The notes under the pieces were generated by a model that was given only the letters and a program-made list of their open reading frames with translations, was not told the origin of the DNA and did not search any database. 64,000 nucleotides of DNA from Rhizobium sp. BK650. Its GTDB lineage: Bacteria; Pseudomonadota; Alphaproteobacteria; Rhizobiales; Rhizobiaceae. Position numbers and translations under genes: made by a program. Position 1 is the stretch's first letter. Each line of letters starts with the position of its first letter. This document shows, in pieces, positions 50,510-60,175 of the stretch. Location: assembly GCF_014195325.1 (NCBI RefSeq), contig NZ_JACIBK010000001.1, forward strand, positions 558,001 through 622,000, read 5' to 3'.

Positions 50510-50761
50510 ATGAAGAAGATTGAATTTTCCAAGGAAGAGAAGGCGGAGATCGTTTCGCACATTCGCCAATATTTCGATCGCGAGCTCGACCCGATCGGCG
50601 TGCTGCCCGCCGAATTCCTGCTGGATTTCTTCGCCGAGAAGATCGGACCCTATTTCTACAATCGCGGGCTCAGAGATGCTCACGCCGCCTTTCTGAAGAA
50701 GATGGAGGATTTCAGCGAGGAGCTTTATCTGCTGGAGCGTGAGGAAGGGGCGAAAGACTGA
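50510..50761 (+). CDS. DUF2164 family protein
   Basis: An 83-residue charged soluble protein. The FSKEEKAEIVSHIRQYFDRE start and LDFFAEKIGPYFYNRGLRDA centre define the small uncharacterised DUF2164 family. AGGGAG precedes the ATG. Function unknown. An extragenic palindrome follows the stop. Confidence 0.87.
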   Translation: MKKIEFSKEEKAEIVSHIRQYFDRELDPIGVLPAEFLLDFFAEKIGPYFYNRGLRDAHAAFLKKMEDFSEELYLLEREEGAKD

Positions 50762-50777
50762 TCAGGCCATAGTTTTC

Positions 50778-50822
50778 GTATGTCTTTATCGCAAAAGCGC
50801 TGCACAGTTTTGCGCGACATGC
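50778..50822. repeat. Rhizobial extragenic palindrome, copy 3
   Basis: Arms GTATGTC/GACATGC and core GCAAAAGCGCTGCACAGTTTTGC, very close to copy 1 at 6184, including the following NTCAGG. It sits between convergent genes and ends one base before the nicotinamidase stop codon, so it could act as a transcript end. Confidence 0.75.
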
Positions 50823-50823
50823 G

Positions 50824-51447
50824 TCAGGCGAGAATATCTGCGCTCTTCACGATATCGATGCCGCGCTCACGCATCTCGTCAATCGCAGCAGCTACACCTT
50901 CGGGCGAGATGCCACGGCTGGCGTCCTCGATGAAGCGGACCGTAACGCCGGGAATCAGTTCCAGCGCATCAAGCGCCGAGAACTTGACGCAATAGTCGGT
51001 TGCGAGCCCGCAGACATCAAGCTCCGTCACACCCTGATCGACCAGGAAATCGGCAAGACCGGTCAGGGCATGCTGATCGTTGTCGCGGAAGGCGGAATAG
51101 CTGTCCACGTTTTTGTTTTCGCCCTTCTGCTGGATGAGATCGATCTGGGCAGAGTGGAGTTCGGGGTGCAGCTCGGCGTCGCGCGTATATTGCACGCAGT
51201 GATCCGGCCACAACATCTGCGGCTTGCCTGAGAGTTCGCCCATTTCGAAAGGCTTCTTGTCGGGATGGGAAGAGGCGAAGCTGCCGTGGTCCGCCGGATG
51301 CCAATCCTGTGAGGCGACGATGAGATCGTATTTGCCGCTGTCGATCAGGCTGTTGGCGACGGGAACGACTTCATGCCCATCCAGAACCGGCAGATTACCT
51401 CCGGGACAAAAACCGTTCTGAATATCGACCAGCAGCAACGCCTTCAT
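50824..51447 (-). CDS. pncA: Nicotinamidase / pyrazinamidase
   Basis: A 207-residue isochorismatase-fold amidase that converts nicotinamide to nicotinate for NAD salvage. Catalytic D8 (VDIQNGF) and C153 (TDYCVKF) are present, the lysine is likely that in QKG before VDSYSAF, and the metal site D48-x-H50-x3-H54 (QDWHPADH) is intact. AAGGA lies seven bases before ATG 51447. Confidence 0.95.
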   Translation of the reverse strand: MKALLLVDIQNGFCPGGNLPVLDGHEVVPVANSLIDSGKYDLIVASQDWHPADHGSFASSHPDKKPFEMGELSGKPQMLWPDHCVQYTRDAELHPELHSAQIDLIQQKGENKNVDSYSAFRDNDQHALTGLADFLVDQGVTELDVCGLATDYCVKFSALDALELIPGVTVRFIEDASRGISPEGVAAAIDEMRERGIDIVKSADILA

Positions 51448-51587
51448 CACACTATCCTTACGCATACTGCACAGCAAAATGCAGGCCGGTGTCAGCACAA
51501 TCAACTAGTGGATTTCCGGGAGGCCAGGCGCAAGTGCTATTTCTCGTATGGAGAGTGGCAGATGGCTATATTAACGTATTTTTCTGC

Positions 51588-51616
51588 TGCCGCTCGCGTT
51601 ATACGCGAAAGCGGCA
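51588..51616. other. Intergenic hairpin between pncA and the second GNAT gene
   Basis: TGCCGCT-CGCGT pairs with ACGCG-AA-AGCGGCA: twelve pairs with a two-base bulge and a three-base loop, in an otherwise AT-rich stretch. It lies 38 bases past the acetyltransferase stop and may be its transcript end or part of the pncA leader region. Confidence 0.5.
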
Positions 51617-51653
51617 AGTATTTCGCGCTTTATATTAGGATTTATGCATGCGG

Positions 51654-52163
51654 CTATGGAGCCGGATGCCTGAAAACCAGATCGTCTGAATCGCCGTCCT
51701 CGCGCGCCGCCCTTATATCCGGCACGGCGCCCAGCCGTTCGGCAAGCCGGATCGACCTTACATTGGAAGAAGCGATATAGCTCACCAGTGTCGTCAGGCC
51801 ACGTACTTTAAAGGCCCAATCGCGCAGGGCGACGGCTGCCTCATAGGCATAACCTTTGCCTTCGGCCTGCGGATAGACGAGCCAGCCCAGTTCCTTTTCA
51901 GGAAACAGCGGACCGTGATTGATGCCGACCTGACCGAGGCATTGTCCCGTGGTGCGGTCCTCCATCATCAGAGCACCGTGGCCCATCAGCGCCCACAGGG
52001 CGACGTCATGGCAGAACATGCCCCAGGCGGCTTTGGTCGAATGCGGACCGCCCATATAGAGCGCGCGATCAGAAATCATCAGCGCATGATAATCCGGCCA
52101 GTCTTCCATGACCGGAGCCCGCAGGATCAGGCGCTCGGTTTGAAGTGTTGAGATAGCTGTCAT
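51654..52163 (-). CDS. GNAT family N-acetyltransferase (RimJ/RimL type)
   Basis: A 169-residue Acetyltransf_3-type enzyme. It opens with LQTERLILRAPVMEDWPDY, typical of RimJ/RimL relatives, and has the YPQAEGKGYAYEAAVALRDWA acetyl-CoA region and SIRLAERLGA near the end. The acceptor is unknown; it could be a protein N terminus or a small molecule. Confidence 0.88.
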   Translation of the reverse strand: MTAISTLQTERLILRAPVMEDWPDYHALMISDRALYMGGPHSTKAAWGMFCHDVALWALMGHGALMMEDRTTGQCLGQVGINHGPLFPEKELGWLVYPQAEGKGYAYEAAVALRDWAFKVRGLTTLVSYIASSNVRSIRLAERLGAVPDIRAAREDGDSDDLVFRHPAP

Positions 52164-52307
52164 CGGATGCCTCGCTGGAAATCGGGCGGAACCTGCGAAT
52201 GTAAGTCACTTACAGGGGATAGCCGCGATCGGAAAGGCCAATGAAAGGCGAGCCGTATCGCCATGCCGACCAGTGCGATTCCGAAGAGCGCCTCAAGTAA
52301 AGCAGGG

Positions 52308-54803
52308 TCAAACCCTTTCGACGAACCCGTCGAGCACACGTTTCTGCCCGGCGCGATCGAAATCGATCGTCAGCTTGTTGCCTTCGATGCCTGATATGGA
52401 ACCGTTGCCGAATTTGATGTGGAAGACGCGGTCGCCGATCGTGAAGCGCGAGGGTTCGGTCGCGGTGGATTTTGCCACCAGTTCTCCCTCGATGGTTCGG
52501 CCGCGCGGGCCGCTTTCGCCGTAGCCGATGCGCTCCACAGCGTGGCCGGAGCGGGTGCCCCAGTTGTCGCGGGTGGCATCGGTCTTGTTCTGCTGGGCAC
52601 GTTTCCAGCCGGGCGTCGAATAGGAATTGGCGAATGGATCGGCCTTGTCGAAGCGCGACTGGCCATATCCGCCGCTGCGGCCGTAACCGCCGTAGTTCTG
52701 CTCCATCTCGGCAACTTCCACATGCGTTTCCGGCAGTTCGTCGAGGAAACGTGAGGGGATGGTCGACTGCCAGAGGCCGTGGATGCGGCGATTGGAGACA
52801 AACCAGATGTGGCAGCGGTGCTTGGCGCGGGTGATGCCGACATAGGCGAGGCGGCGCTCTTCCTCCAGGCCGGCGCGGCCGGATTCGTCGAGTGAGCGTT
52901 GGTGCGGGAAGAGGCCTTCCTCCCAGCCGGGCAGGAAGACCGTGTCGAACTCCAGGCCCTTGGCCGAATGCAGCGTCATGATCGACACGGCGTCGAGGTC
53001 CTCGTTCTGCTCGGCATCCATGACGAGCGAGACATGCTCCAGGAAGCCGCGCATAGATTCGAAGCTTTCCATGGAGCGGATGAGTTCCTTGAGGTTTTCA
53101 AGGCGGCCCGGCGCTTCTGCGGTCTTGTCGTTCTTCCACATGTCGGTATAGCCGGACTCTTCGAGGATCTGCTCGGCAAGCTCGGTATGTGGCGTGTTTT
53201 CAAGCAGTTCCTGCCATCGGCGGAAGGATTGCACGACATCGAAGAGAGCCTTGCGCGCCTTCGGCTTCAGCTCGTCCGTCTCGATCATATCGGCGGCGGC
53301 TGCGAGCATCGGGATATCGCGGGCGCGGGCGTAATCGTGGAGCGCGCGCACCGTCGTATCGCCGAGGCCGCGCTTCGGGGTGTTGATGATGCGCTCGAAA
53401 GCGAGGTCGTCGGCCGGCTGGGCGACGAGGCGGAAATAGGCCATGGCATCGCGGATTTCGAGGCGCTCGTAGAAGCGCGGGCCGCCGATGACGCGGTAAT
53501 TCAGGCCAAGCGTGACGAAGCGGTCTTCGAATTCGCGCATCTGGAAGGAGGCGCGCACCAGGATCGCCATATCGTTCAGCAGATGTTTCCTGCCGTCGGC
53601 ATCGCCGCGCTGCAGGCGCTCGATTTCCTCGCCGATGGCGCGGGCTTCTTCCTCTGAATCCCACGAGGCATGAACCTGCACCTTGACGTCGTCAGGATCG
53701 GAGCGATCGGTGAAGAGCGTCTTGCCGAGGCGGCCTTCATTATGGGTGATGAGATGGGCGGCGGCGCCAAGGATATGGGCTGTGGAGCGATAGTTGCGCT
53801 CCAGCTTGATGACTTTGGCGCCCGGAAAATCCTTCTCGAAGCGCAGGATATTGTCGACTTCGGCACCGCGCCAGCCATAGATCGATTGGTCGTCGTCGCC
53901 GACGCAGCAGACATTCTGCGGCTCGCCTTTCGGGCGCTGGGCGAGAAGCCGCAGCCACATATATTGGGCGGTGTTTGTATCCTGATATTCGTCGACGAGG
54001 ATATAGCGGAACCTCTGGTGATATTCCTTCAAGAGATCCGGCTGCTTGCGGAAGATCGCGATCGGATGCATAAGCAGGTCGCCGAAATCACAGGCGTTCA
54101 GCGTCGACAGGCGGTTCTGATAGGCGAAATAGAGATCGCGGCCGCGGCCATTGGCGAAGGCGCGCGCATCGCCTTCCGGGATATCGGCGGGGCCGAGGCC
54201 CTTGTTCTTCCAGGTGTCGATCATGCCGGCGAATTGCTTGGCCGGCCAGCGCTTGTCGTCGAGACCTTCGGCCTGGATCAGCTGCTTGATGAGGCGGACT
54301 ACATCGTCGGTATCGAGGATGGTGAAATCCGAGCGCAGGCCGACGAGTTCGGCATGACGGCGCAGGAGCTTGACGCCGATCGAGTGGAAGGTGCCGAGCC
54401 AGGGCATACCTTCGACGGCGCCGCCGACGAGAAGCGCGATACGCTCCTTCATCTCGCGCGCCGCCTTGTTGGTGAAGGTTACGGCAAGGATCTGCGAGGG
54501 GAAGGCACGGCCAGTCGAAAGGATATGGGCGATGCGGGTGGTGAGCACGCGCGTCTTGCCGGTACCGGCGCCGGCAAGCACGAGGACCGGGCCTTCCAGC
54601 GTTTCGACCGCTTCACGCTGTTCCGGGTTGAGGCCGGCGAGATAATCGGGACGGCCGCCATCCCGGGCGGCCATGGCGCGGGCAGCAATGCCGCCGCCGG
54701 CAGCGGGCGCCCTTGGGGCAGGTGCCACAGGCTGCTGCGGCTTGCGCGGCGCTTCGCCCGGCTCCTCGTCGAAGAAGGGCATATCGTCGAAACTGTTGCT
54801 CAT
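52308..54803 (-). CDS. uvrD: UvrD/PcrA-type superfamily 1 DNA helicase
   Basis: An 831-residue SF1A helicase for mismatch/excision repair and replication-fork clearance. Walker A is AGAGTGKT at 77-84; the DEYQDTNTAQ Walker B, CVGDDDQSIYGWRGA (motif III), YRSTAHIL (IV), TLHSAKGLEFDTVFLPG (V) and VGITRAKH (VI) follow. A disordered Pro/Ala-rich extension of about 50 residues precedes the core. The C-terminal 60 residues include a Tudor-like GDRVFHIKFGNGSI segment, as in PcrA. Confidence 0.96.
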   Translation of the reverse strand: MSNSFDDMPFFDEEPGEAPRKPQQPVAPAPRAPAAGGGIAARAMAARDGGRPDYLAGLNPEQREAVETLEGPVLVLAGAGTGKTRVLTTRIAHILSTGRAFPSQILAVTFTNKAAREMKERIALLVGGAVEGMPWLGTFHSIGVKLLRRHAELVGLRSDFTILDTDDVVRLIKQLIQAEGLDDKRWPAKQFAGMIDTWKNKGLGPADIPEGDARAFANGRGRDLYFAYQNRLSTLNACDFGDLLMHPIAIFRKQPDLLKEYHQRFRYILVDEYQDTNTAQYMWLRLLAQRPKGEPQNVCCVGDDDQSIYGWRGAEVDNILRFEKDFPGAKVIKLERNYRSTAHILGAAAHLITHNEGRLGKTLFTDRSDPDDVKVQVHASWDSEEEARAIGEEIERLQRGDADGRKHLLNDMAILVRASFQMREFEDRFVTLGLNYRVIGGPRFYERLEIRDAMAYFRLVAQPADDLAFERIINTPKRGLGDTTVRALHDYARARDIPMLAAAADMIETDELKPKARKALFDVVQSFRRWQELLENTPHTELAEQILEESGYTDMWKNDKTAEAPGRLENLKELIRSMESFESMRGFLEHVSLVMDAEQNEDLDAVSIMTLHSAKGLEFDTVFLPGWEEGLFPHQRSLDESGRAGLEEERRLAYVGITRAKHRCHIWFVSNRRIHGLWQSTIPSRFLDELPETHVEVAEMEQNYGGYGRSGGYGQSRFDKADPFANSYSTPGWKRAQQNKTDATRDNWGTRSGHAVERIGYGESGPRGRTIEGELVAKSTATEPSRFTIGDRVFHIKFGNGSISGIEGNKLTIDFDRAGQKRVLDGFVERV

Positions 54804-54974
54804 GGCGCGTAATGTAGTGATTCGGGAGGGAAAGACCAGAAAGTTGTTCTGCTTTCATTCCCAGGCCCTCGGCTATCCTCAGACAGTTTGTCTGGCCTGG
54901 TCTGAAGCCGGCCCTGGAGTTGTGGTCCTTGCGTACCTCAACTATTGTCTCGCGCCAGCCGTCGGGAGAGCCAT

Positions 54975-55241
54975 ATGTATATGATCGCTATTCTTGCCAA
55001 CCTAATCCTCCTGATCATCGTTGCGACGCTGATCGCAGGAAATGGCTTGCCGGATGGCGCGGGCCTCGGAATCCTTGCCGCGGCCACAGCCGCTCCCGCG
55101 TTCAGCACGATCGCATTGGTGCGACGCAATGGGTCGGTTGCTGAACTCATTTCGCTCGAGATCCGGGCACGGAAGCTCATATTGCGCCAGCGCATTGCCG
55201 AGGCGGAGGCCAGGGCTGCCGGTAATGATATCAGCGGCTAA
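54975..55241 (+). CDS. Small membrane protein, unknown
   Basis: An 88-residue protein with two probable membrane spans (about 4-22 and 30-50) and a charged C-terminal helix rich in Arg/Glu/Ala. GGGAGAG lies five bases before the ATG. It is divergent from uvrD. No family was recognised; the topology is a hairpin with a long cytoplasmic tail. Confidence 0.65.
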   Translation: MYMIAILANLILLIIVATLIAGNGLPDGAGLGILAAATAAPAFSTIALVRRNGSVAELISLEIRARKLILRQRIAEAEARAAGNDISG

Positions 55242-55250
55242 GGATTATCC

Positions 55251-55928
55251 TTATGCAGTCTGCGGGGCGGCGAAAGCCAGGCAGACCGAAGCCAGCGCAA
55301 AGAGCGGCGGTAGCGCTAAGCACCAGGCGCCGACGGTGGTAAAGAGCAGGGCGGCGAGGCCGCAGCCGAGAGCGAAGGCGAAAACGGCGATCGCCATACG
55401 CGACAGGCGACTTTTCAACGGCTTTGCCTGATCTCCTGACATGCCATGGGCGAGGTCGCCGAGATCGATCATGATCTGCGTCGTCGTGCCGGTCATCAGG
55501 GTGCTCGGCGGTGAGGCGCCGAGATGGATGCGGTGAGCGGCGTTTTGGATCGCCATGGCGATGACGAGCAGCATGCCAGTCGCTACCAGCGGCAGCCCGT
55601 CCGGGTTGGTAAAGGGTGAAAGCCAGATGGCGCAGGCGCCGCCGGCAATCAGGAAGACAAGCTTAATGATGAGGAGGGTGCGCAGGCCCTTTTCGTCGCC
55701 GGGCGGCACATTGTGGGTCAAGTAGCGCAGCGCGAGGACCGTCAGGCAGAAGACCGGCAGCGCCAGAAGCTTGGCGATGATGCCCGTCGTGCCGTGGGTG
55801 AGTGCGGCGCCGAGGGTCACGAAGTTGCCGGTGACATGAGCGGGGAAGAGGCCGCCGAGCGCCAGGAAACCGGCGGTATCGACATAACCGCCGGTAAAGC
55901 TCAGAAGCACGGGCAGGGCTGGGCGCAT
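55251..55928 (-). CDS. DUF1275 (YoaK-like) membrane protein
   Basis: A 225-residue protein with about six spans. The N-terminal LSFTGGYVDTAGFLALGGLFPAHVTGNFV signature is characteristic of DUF1275. Function of the family is unknown. It is the last gene of the minus-strand cluster, 27 bases after the secreted VOC gene, so it may share its transcript. Confidence 0.88.
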   Translation of the reverse strand: MRPALPVLLSFTGGYVDTAGFLALGGLFPAHVTGNFVTLGAALTHGTTGIIAKLLALPVFCLTVLALRYLTHNVPPGDEKGLRTLLIIKLVFLIAGGACAIWLSPFTNPDGLPLVATGMLLVIAMAIQNAAHRIHLGASPPSTLMTGTTTQIMIDLGDLAHGMSGDQAKPLKSRLSRMAIAVFAFALGCGLAALLFTTVGAWCLALPPLFALASVCLAFAAPQTA

Positions 55929-55955
55929 CGTTTTCCCTCTTAACGTTTCGTATCG

Positions 55956-56837
55956 TTACTTTGCCGTGACGGCGTGGATTTCGGCAATATAGCCGCCGGG
56001 GAATTCCACCATGGCGGCGCGGCGGTCGCCGGATTGATAGGGTTCGACGAGAATTTTAGCGCCACTGTCCTTGGCTTTTTGCAGCGTCGCGTCGAGATCG
56101 GCGGTTTCGTAGCCGGTCATTTCGCGGCCATATGGGAAGGGCAGATGGCCGTCGGTGACGAGCACGGTCATGCGGCCGAAGACGGATTCGATACGCAGGC
56201 GGTGGAAGGTCTCATCCGGGAGGCCGATTTCGACGCCGGGCGCCTTCTTCTCGTCGGAGACGATTTTGCCATGCGAGAAGGCGAGGAAAGCGTGAGTGAA
56301 AGCGACAGCGCGGCCAGCCGACACATAGATGCGGTTTTCTGGGATGGTCGTGAAGGCCGGATAGTTTGGCTTGATCGTATGCCAGTAGAGCTGCATGTTG
56401 ACGCCGCCCGGCCACTGAACGACGGCATCGCGGCCAATCGGGTCCGGGAAGGCTGAAACGATGACATCTGCGCCGGCTGCCTTTGCCGCTGCGACCGCCT
56501 GGTCGAGGTCGGTGACGAGGTAGCCGGTGCGTTCGGCGCCGAACGGGTAGGGGATCGGCGTCTTGAAGCCGAAGAGCGAGACGGTACCAGCCGGCGTCTG
56601 CAGGAGTTGTGACGTGGTGCTGCTCGGCGTCGGCGTCACCGTTGCCGTTACCTGCTTGGTGCTGGTGCCGCCGAAGGTGGCGAGGAAGGTTTTGACGAAG
56701 GCATCCACGTCATCAGGGGCGACATAGACATGGGTCGTATCATATTGCGCGCCGACGCCAAACTGCGGCGAGGCGGCAAGGGCCGGAGAGCCGGCCAGGC
56801 CGAGAAGGGCAACAAGGGCTAACGATAGACGAAGCAT
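55956..56837 (-). CDS. Secreted VOC (glyoxalase-fold) protein
   Basis: A 293-residue protein with a signal peptide ending near SPALA (residue 21) and two tandem vicinal-oxygen-chelate modules (about 25-150 and 165-290). The second contains VTDGHLPFPYGREMTGY and EFPGGYIAEIHA, where glyoxalase-type metal ligands usually sit. A periplasmic location is unusual for this fold, which is mostly cytoplasmic. It follows the alpha/beta hydrolase gene by 39 bases. Reaction unknown. Confidence 0.8.
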   Translation of the reverse strand: MLRLSLALVALLGLAGSPALAASPQFGVGAQYDTTHVYVAPDDVDAFVKTFLATFGGTSTKQVTATVTPTPSSTTSQLLQTPAGTVSLFGFKTPIPYPFGAERTGYLVTDLDQAVAAAKAAGADVIVSAFPDPIGRDAVVQWPGGVNMQLYWHTIKPNYPAFTTIPENRIYVSAGRAVAFTHAFLAFSHGKIVSDEKKAPGVEIGLPDETFHRLRIESVFGRMTVLVTDGHLPFPYGREMTGYETADLDATLQKAKDSGAKILVEPYQSGDRRAAMVEFPGGYIAEIHAVTAK

Positions 56838-56876
56838 TGCATGATCTCCTTGGGCCTGACCGGCCGATCTCGTGAC

Positions 56877-57698
56877 TTAGGCCTTGATGAAGGCGAGGAC
56901 GTCGGCGTTGAACTTTTCGGCTTCGGTCTGGGCGAGACCGTGCGGGGCGCCCGGATAAACCTTCAGCGTGCCGTTCTTCAGAAGCTTGATGCCCTTTTCG
57001 GCGGCTGCCTTGATCGGCACGATCTGGTCGTCATCGCCATGGATGAGGAGAGTGGGAATGTCGATCTTCTTCAGGTCTTCGCTGTAATCGACCTCGGAGA
57101 ATTCGTGGATGCAATCGTAGTGGCCCTTGATGCCGCCGGCCATGCCCATCAGCCAGAAGGTTTCGCGCAGGCCTTCGTTGACCTTGGCACCATCACGGTT
57201 GAAGCCGTAGAAGGGGATGGTGAGGTCGCGGAAGAATTGCGAACGGTCACCTGCCGTGCCCTTGCGGATGCCGTCGAAGACTTCGATCGGCGTGCCCTCG
57301 GGATTTTCAGCCGTTTTCAGCATCAGCGGCGGAACGGCGCCGACGAGTACGGCCTTGGTGACGCGGCTGGTGCCATGGCGGCCGATATAATGGGCGACTT
57401 CGCCGCCGCCGGTGGAGTGGCCGATCATGATCAGGTTCTTCAGATCGAGCTTGTCGATGAGCTCGGCGAGGTCATCGGCATACTGGTCCATATTGTTGCC
57501 GTTCCACGGCTGCGACGACCGGCCATGGCCGCGGCGGTCATGGGCGATGACGCGGTAGCCCTGCTGGGCAAAATAGAGCATCTGGACTTCCCAGGCGTCG
57601 CCGGACAGCGGCCAGCCATGGGAGAAGAGGATCGGCTGGCCGTTGCCCCAATCCTGATAATAGATCGTCGTTCCGTCCTTGGTGGTGATCGTCGGCAT
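56877..57698 (-). CDS. Alpha/beta hydrolase (non-haem haloperoxidase/esterase-like)
   Basis: A 273-residue alpha/beta hydrolase. The nucleophile elbow is GHSTGG with S95, the acid is probably D224 in HGDDDQ and the histidine H253 in APHG. The N-terminal [14 protein letters not shown] and [12 protein letters not shown] stretches match the chloroperoxidase/arylesterase group. No signal peptide. It belongs to the minus-strand cluster between doxX and the secreted VOC gene; the 123-base gap before it could hold its own promoter. Confidence 0.9.
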   Translation of the reverse strand: MPTITTKDGTTIYYQDWGNGQPILFSHGWPLSGDAWEVQMLYFAQQGYRVIAHDRRGHGRSSQPWNGNNMDQYADDLAELIDKLDLKNLIMIGHSTGGGEVAHYIGRHGTSRVTKAVLVGAVPPLMLKTAENPEGTPIEVFDGIRKGTAGDRSQFFRDLTIPFYGFNRDGAKVNEGLRETFWLMGMAGGIKGHYDCIHEFSEVDYSEDLKKIDIPTLLIHGDDDQIVPIKAAAEKGIKLLKNGTLKVYPGAPHGLAQTEAEKFNADVLAFIKA

Positions 57699-57821
57699 TT
57701 ACTCGTCCTATGCTGGGTTGGGAGGTTTTCACCTGATGGCGTAAGGTGCACGACAGTGCGTGACGCGATGAGGAAACAGGTTTTCGAATGGCTGTGTAAG
57801 CGATCCTTTGGTGTAGGTTGC

Positions 57822-58250
57822 CTATGCCTTTTCTGTGAGATCGAGCCAGGCGACGAGCAGGAAGCCGCCGACAAGGCCGAGATGTTCGAAGAAGGAATTG
57901 GCGGCCATGAAGCGCTCCATTCCCACGGGTAATTCCCAGAAACGCAGGGCCAGGAAGGTGGCCATCAGCGTGAAGCCGCCGAGTGCGAGCGCGCCAAGCC
58001 AGCGCAGGAAACCCAAGAGAATCATCAGCGACGCGGCAAGCTCCAGGGCGATGACGATCACCGCAAAGACCGGCGCGGGCGACAGACCGAAATGGGTCAT
58101 TTCGGCGACTGCGCCCGCAAAATCGGTGAGCTTGTTGAGGCCGCCCTGCAGATAGGCGGCGCAGAGGCCAAGATAGGCGATGAAGCGCACAAAGGCCGCG
58201 CCGAAGAGAGGGCGGGCGAGGCCGGTGAGTCGGGTTTGAAGGGTGTGCAT
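57822..58250 (-). CDS. DoxX family membrane protein
   Basis: A 142-residue protein with four membrane spans and the DoxX-type features LRxxxA-like first helix (FVRFIAYLGLCAAYLQGGLNKL) and FFEHLGLVGGFLL. Members are linked to thiosulfate:quinone oxidation or redox stress, but most are uncharacterised. It starts ten bases after the amidohydrolase stop, with TGAGGA as ribosome site, so the two are co-translated. Confidence 0.85.
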   Translation of the reverse strand: MHTLQTRLTGLARPLFGAAFVRFIAYLGLCAAYLQGGLNKLTDFAGAVAEMTHFGLSPAPVFAVIVIALELAASLMILLGFLRWLGALALGGFTLMATFLALRFWELPVGMERFMAANSFFEHLGLVGGFLLVAWLDLTEKA

Positions 58251-58260
58251 TCTATTGTCC

Positions 58261-60147
58261 TCAGACGGCCCAGCAGGCGCAGCCGAGCGCACCCCAGAAG
58301 CTCTTGAGGTCGGAGACCGGCGCCTTGGAACCCCAGGCATTGGCGTGAGCATGGCCATGGACATTGCAATCATTGGCGCATCCGCAGGAAGCGATCAGGC
58401 GGCGATGCAGCGAGTTCTTGCCGGCGCCTTCAGGTTCGCCCCAGGCGGCATAACCCTTGAAGCTGCGCACCGGCGACCAGTCGGGCATGGGGGGCGGGAC
58501 ATCGTTCTCGTCGAGACTGGCAAAGCTGCCGGCGCCATAGACGATCTTGCCGCCGACCATGGTGAGCTCCGAGGTGAGGAAGGAGATCTCCTCCTCGGCG
58601 CAGGCGAAGAAATCCTTGTCGGGCACGATGAGATCGGCGAACTGGCCTTTCTCGATACGGCCCTTCTTGCCTTCCTCATTGGAAAACCAGGTGACGTTTT
58701 CCGTCCACATGCGCAGCGCCGTTTCGCGATCCAGGCAGTTGCGGCGCGGATAGATCGCCATGCCGCCGACGGTACGGCCCGTAATCATCCAGGAGAGCGA
58801 TACCCAGGGGTTATAGGAGGCGACGCGGGTGGCATCGGTGCCGGCGGAAACCTTCACGCCCTTCTCCAGCATGCGGGCGACGGGCGGGGTGGCCTCGGCA
58901 GCACCCACGCCATAACGTTCGACGAAATATTCGCCCTGATAGGCCATGCGGTGCTGCACGGCGATGCCGCCGCCGAGCGCTGCAATGCGGTCGATCGACC
59001 GTTCGGAAATCGTCTCCGCATGGTCGAAGAACCAGTTGAGGCCTTCGAGCGGGATATCCTGATTGACCGTTTCGAAGACGTCGAGCGCGCGGCTGATCGT
59101 CTCGTCATAGGTGGCGTGCAGGCGCCAGGGCCAGCGGTTTTGCGCAAGCACGCGCACGACCTCTTCCAGCTCGCCTTCCATTTCCGGCGGCATGTCGGGA
59201 CGCGGCTGGCGGAAATCCTCGAAATCGGCAGCAGAAAAGACCAGCATTTCGCCTGCGCCGTTGTGGCGGAAATAGTCGTTGCCCTGCTTGTATTTCACCG
59301 AAGCTGTCCAGTTCAGGAAGTCTTCCTTCTCCGCCTTCGGCTTCTGGGTGAAGAGATTATAGGCGAGACGCACGGTCATCTGGCCTTCGTCGGCGAGCTT
59401 CTGGATGACGGCGTAATCATCGGGATAGTTCTGGAAGCCGCCGCCGGCATCGATGACGCCTGTCACGCCCAGACGGTTCAATTCCCGCATGAAATGCCGG
59501 GTGGAGTTGACCTGGTAGTCGAAGGGCAGTTTCGGACCCTTTGCGAGCGTTGAATAGAGGATGCCGGCATTCGGTTTGGCAAGCAGCAGGCCGGTCGGAT
59601 TGCCATTGGCGTCGCGGGTGATCTCGCCGCCGGGTGGGTTCGGCGTGTCCTTGGTATAACCGACGGCGCGAAGGGCTGCGCCATTCAGCAGGGCACGGTC
59701 ATAGAGATGCAGCAGGAAGACGGGGGTATCGGGGGCGACGGCGTTGATTTCTTCGATGGTCGGCAGGCGCTTTTCGGCGAACTGGTGCTCGGTGAAGCCA
59801 CCGACGACACGAACCCATTGCGGCGCAGGTGTGGCCGCCACCTGGCGCTTCAACATGTCCATCGCGTCGGCGAGCGAGCGAACGCCATCCCAGCGCAATT
59901 CCATGTTGAAGTTCAGGCCGCCGCGGACGACGTGCGTGTGGTTGTCGATCAGACCGGGAAGAACGCGCTTGCCCTTGAGGTCCACGACCTTCGTATTCGG
60001 CCCCTTGAGCGCCATGACTTCGGCGTCATGGCCGACGGCGAGGAACCTGCCGTCCTTGATGGCGACGGCGCTGGCGGCCGGATTGGAGCGGTCGAGCGTG
60101 GTGATCAGCCCATGATGCAGGATGAGGTCCGCAGTTGCGTTTTCCAT
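58261..60147 (-). CDS. Amidohydrolase (YtcJ-like) with Cys/His-rich tail
   Basis: A 628-residue Amidohydro_3 family metal hydrolase. The N-terminal metal motif is LIDNHTHVVRGG (about 69-80); a later FDHAETIS supplies further ligands and SAGTDATRVASYNPW is the terminal Asp region. After the normal end of the fold the protein carries a 45-residue tail with C588, C590, C594, H597, H599, H601, C623 and C625, which looks metal-binding and is not part of the basic fold. Substrate unknown. It lies in a cluster with XapX and a cysteine hydrolase upstream and doxX downstream. Confidence 0.87.
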   Translation of the reverse strand: MENATADLILHHGLITTLDRSNPAASAVAIKDGRFLAVGHDAEVMALKGPNTKVVDLKGKRVLPGLIDNHTHVVRGGLNFNMELRWDGVRSLADAMDMLKRQVAATPAPQWVRVVGGFTEHQFAEKRLPTIEEINAVAPDTPVFLLHLYDRALLNGAALRAVGYTKDTPNPPGGEITRDANGNPTGLLLAKPNAGILYSTLAKGPKLPFDYQVNSTRHFMRELNRLGVTGVIDAGGGFQNYPDDYAVIQKLADEGQMTVRLAYNLFTQKPKAEKEDFLNWTASVKYKQGNDYFRHNGAGEMLVFSAADFEDFRQPRPDMPPEMEGELEEVVRVLAQNRWPWRLHATYDETISRALDVFETVNQDIPLEGLNWFFDHAETISERSIDRIAALGGGIAVQHRMAYQGEYFVERYGVGAAEATPPVARMLEKGVKVSAGTDATRVASYNPWVSLSWMITGRTVGGMAIYPRRNCLDRETALRMWTENVTWFSNEEGKKGRIEKGQFADLIVPDKDFFACAEEEISFLTSELTMVGGKIVYGAGSFASLDENDVPPPMPDWSPVRSFKGYAAWGEPEGAGKNSLHRRLIASCGCANDCNVHGHAHANAWGSKAPVSDLKSFWGALGCACWAV

Positions 60148-60175
60148 AGTCTTCGTCCTCGAGCGAAAGCGGGTA

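Noticed and set aside
53670..54812. Plus-strand open frame (380 codons) opposite uvrD
   Set aside because: Shadow of the helicase gene; no start signal or family motif.
54843..54857. GTTC-N7-ATTC resembling an alphaproteobacterial LexA box before uvrD
   Set aside because: One mismatch in a short, common pattern; no second site and no other SOS evidence, so not called.
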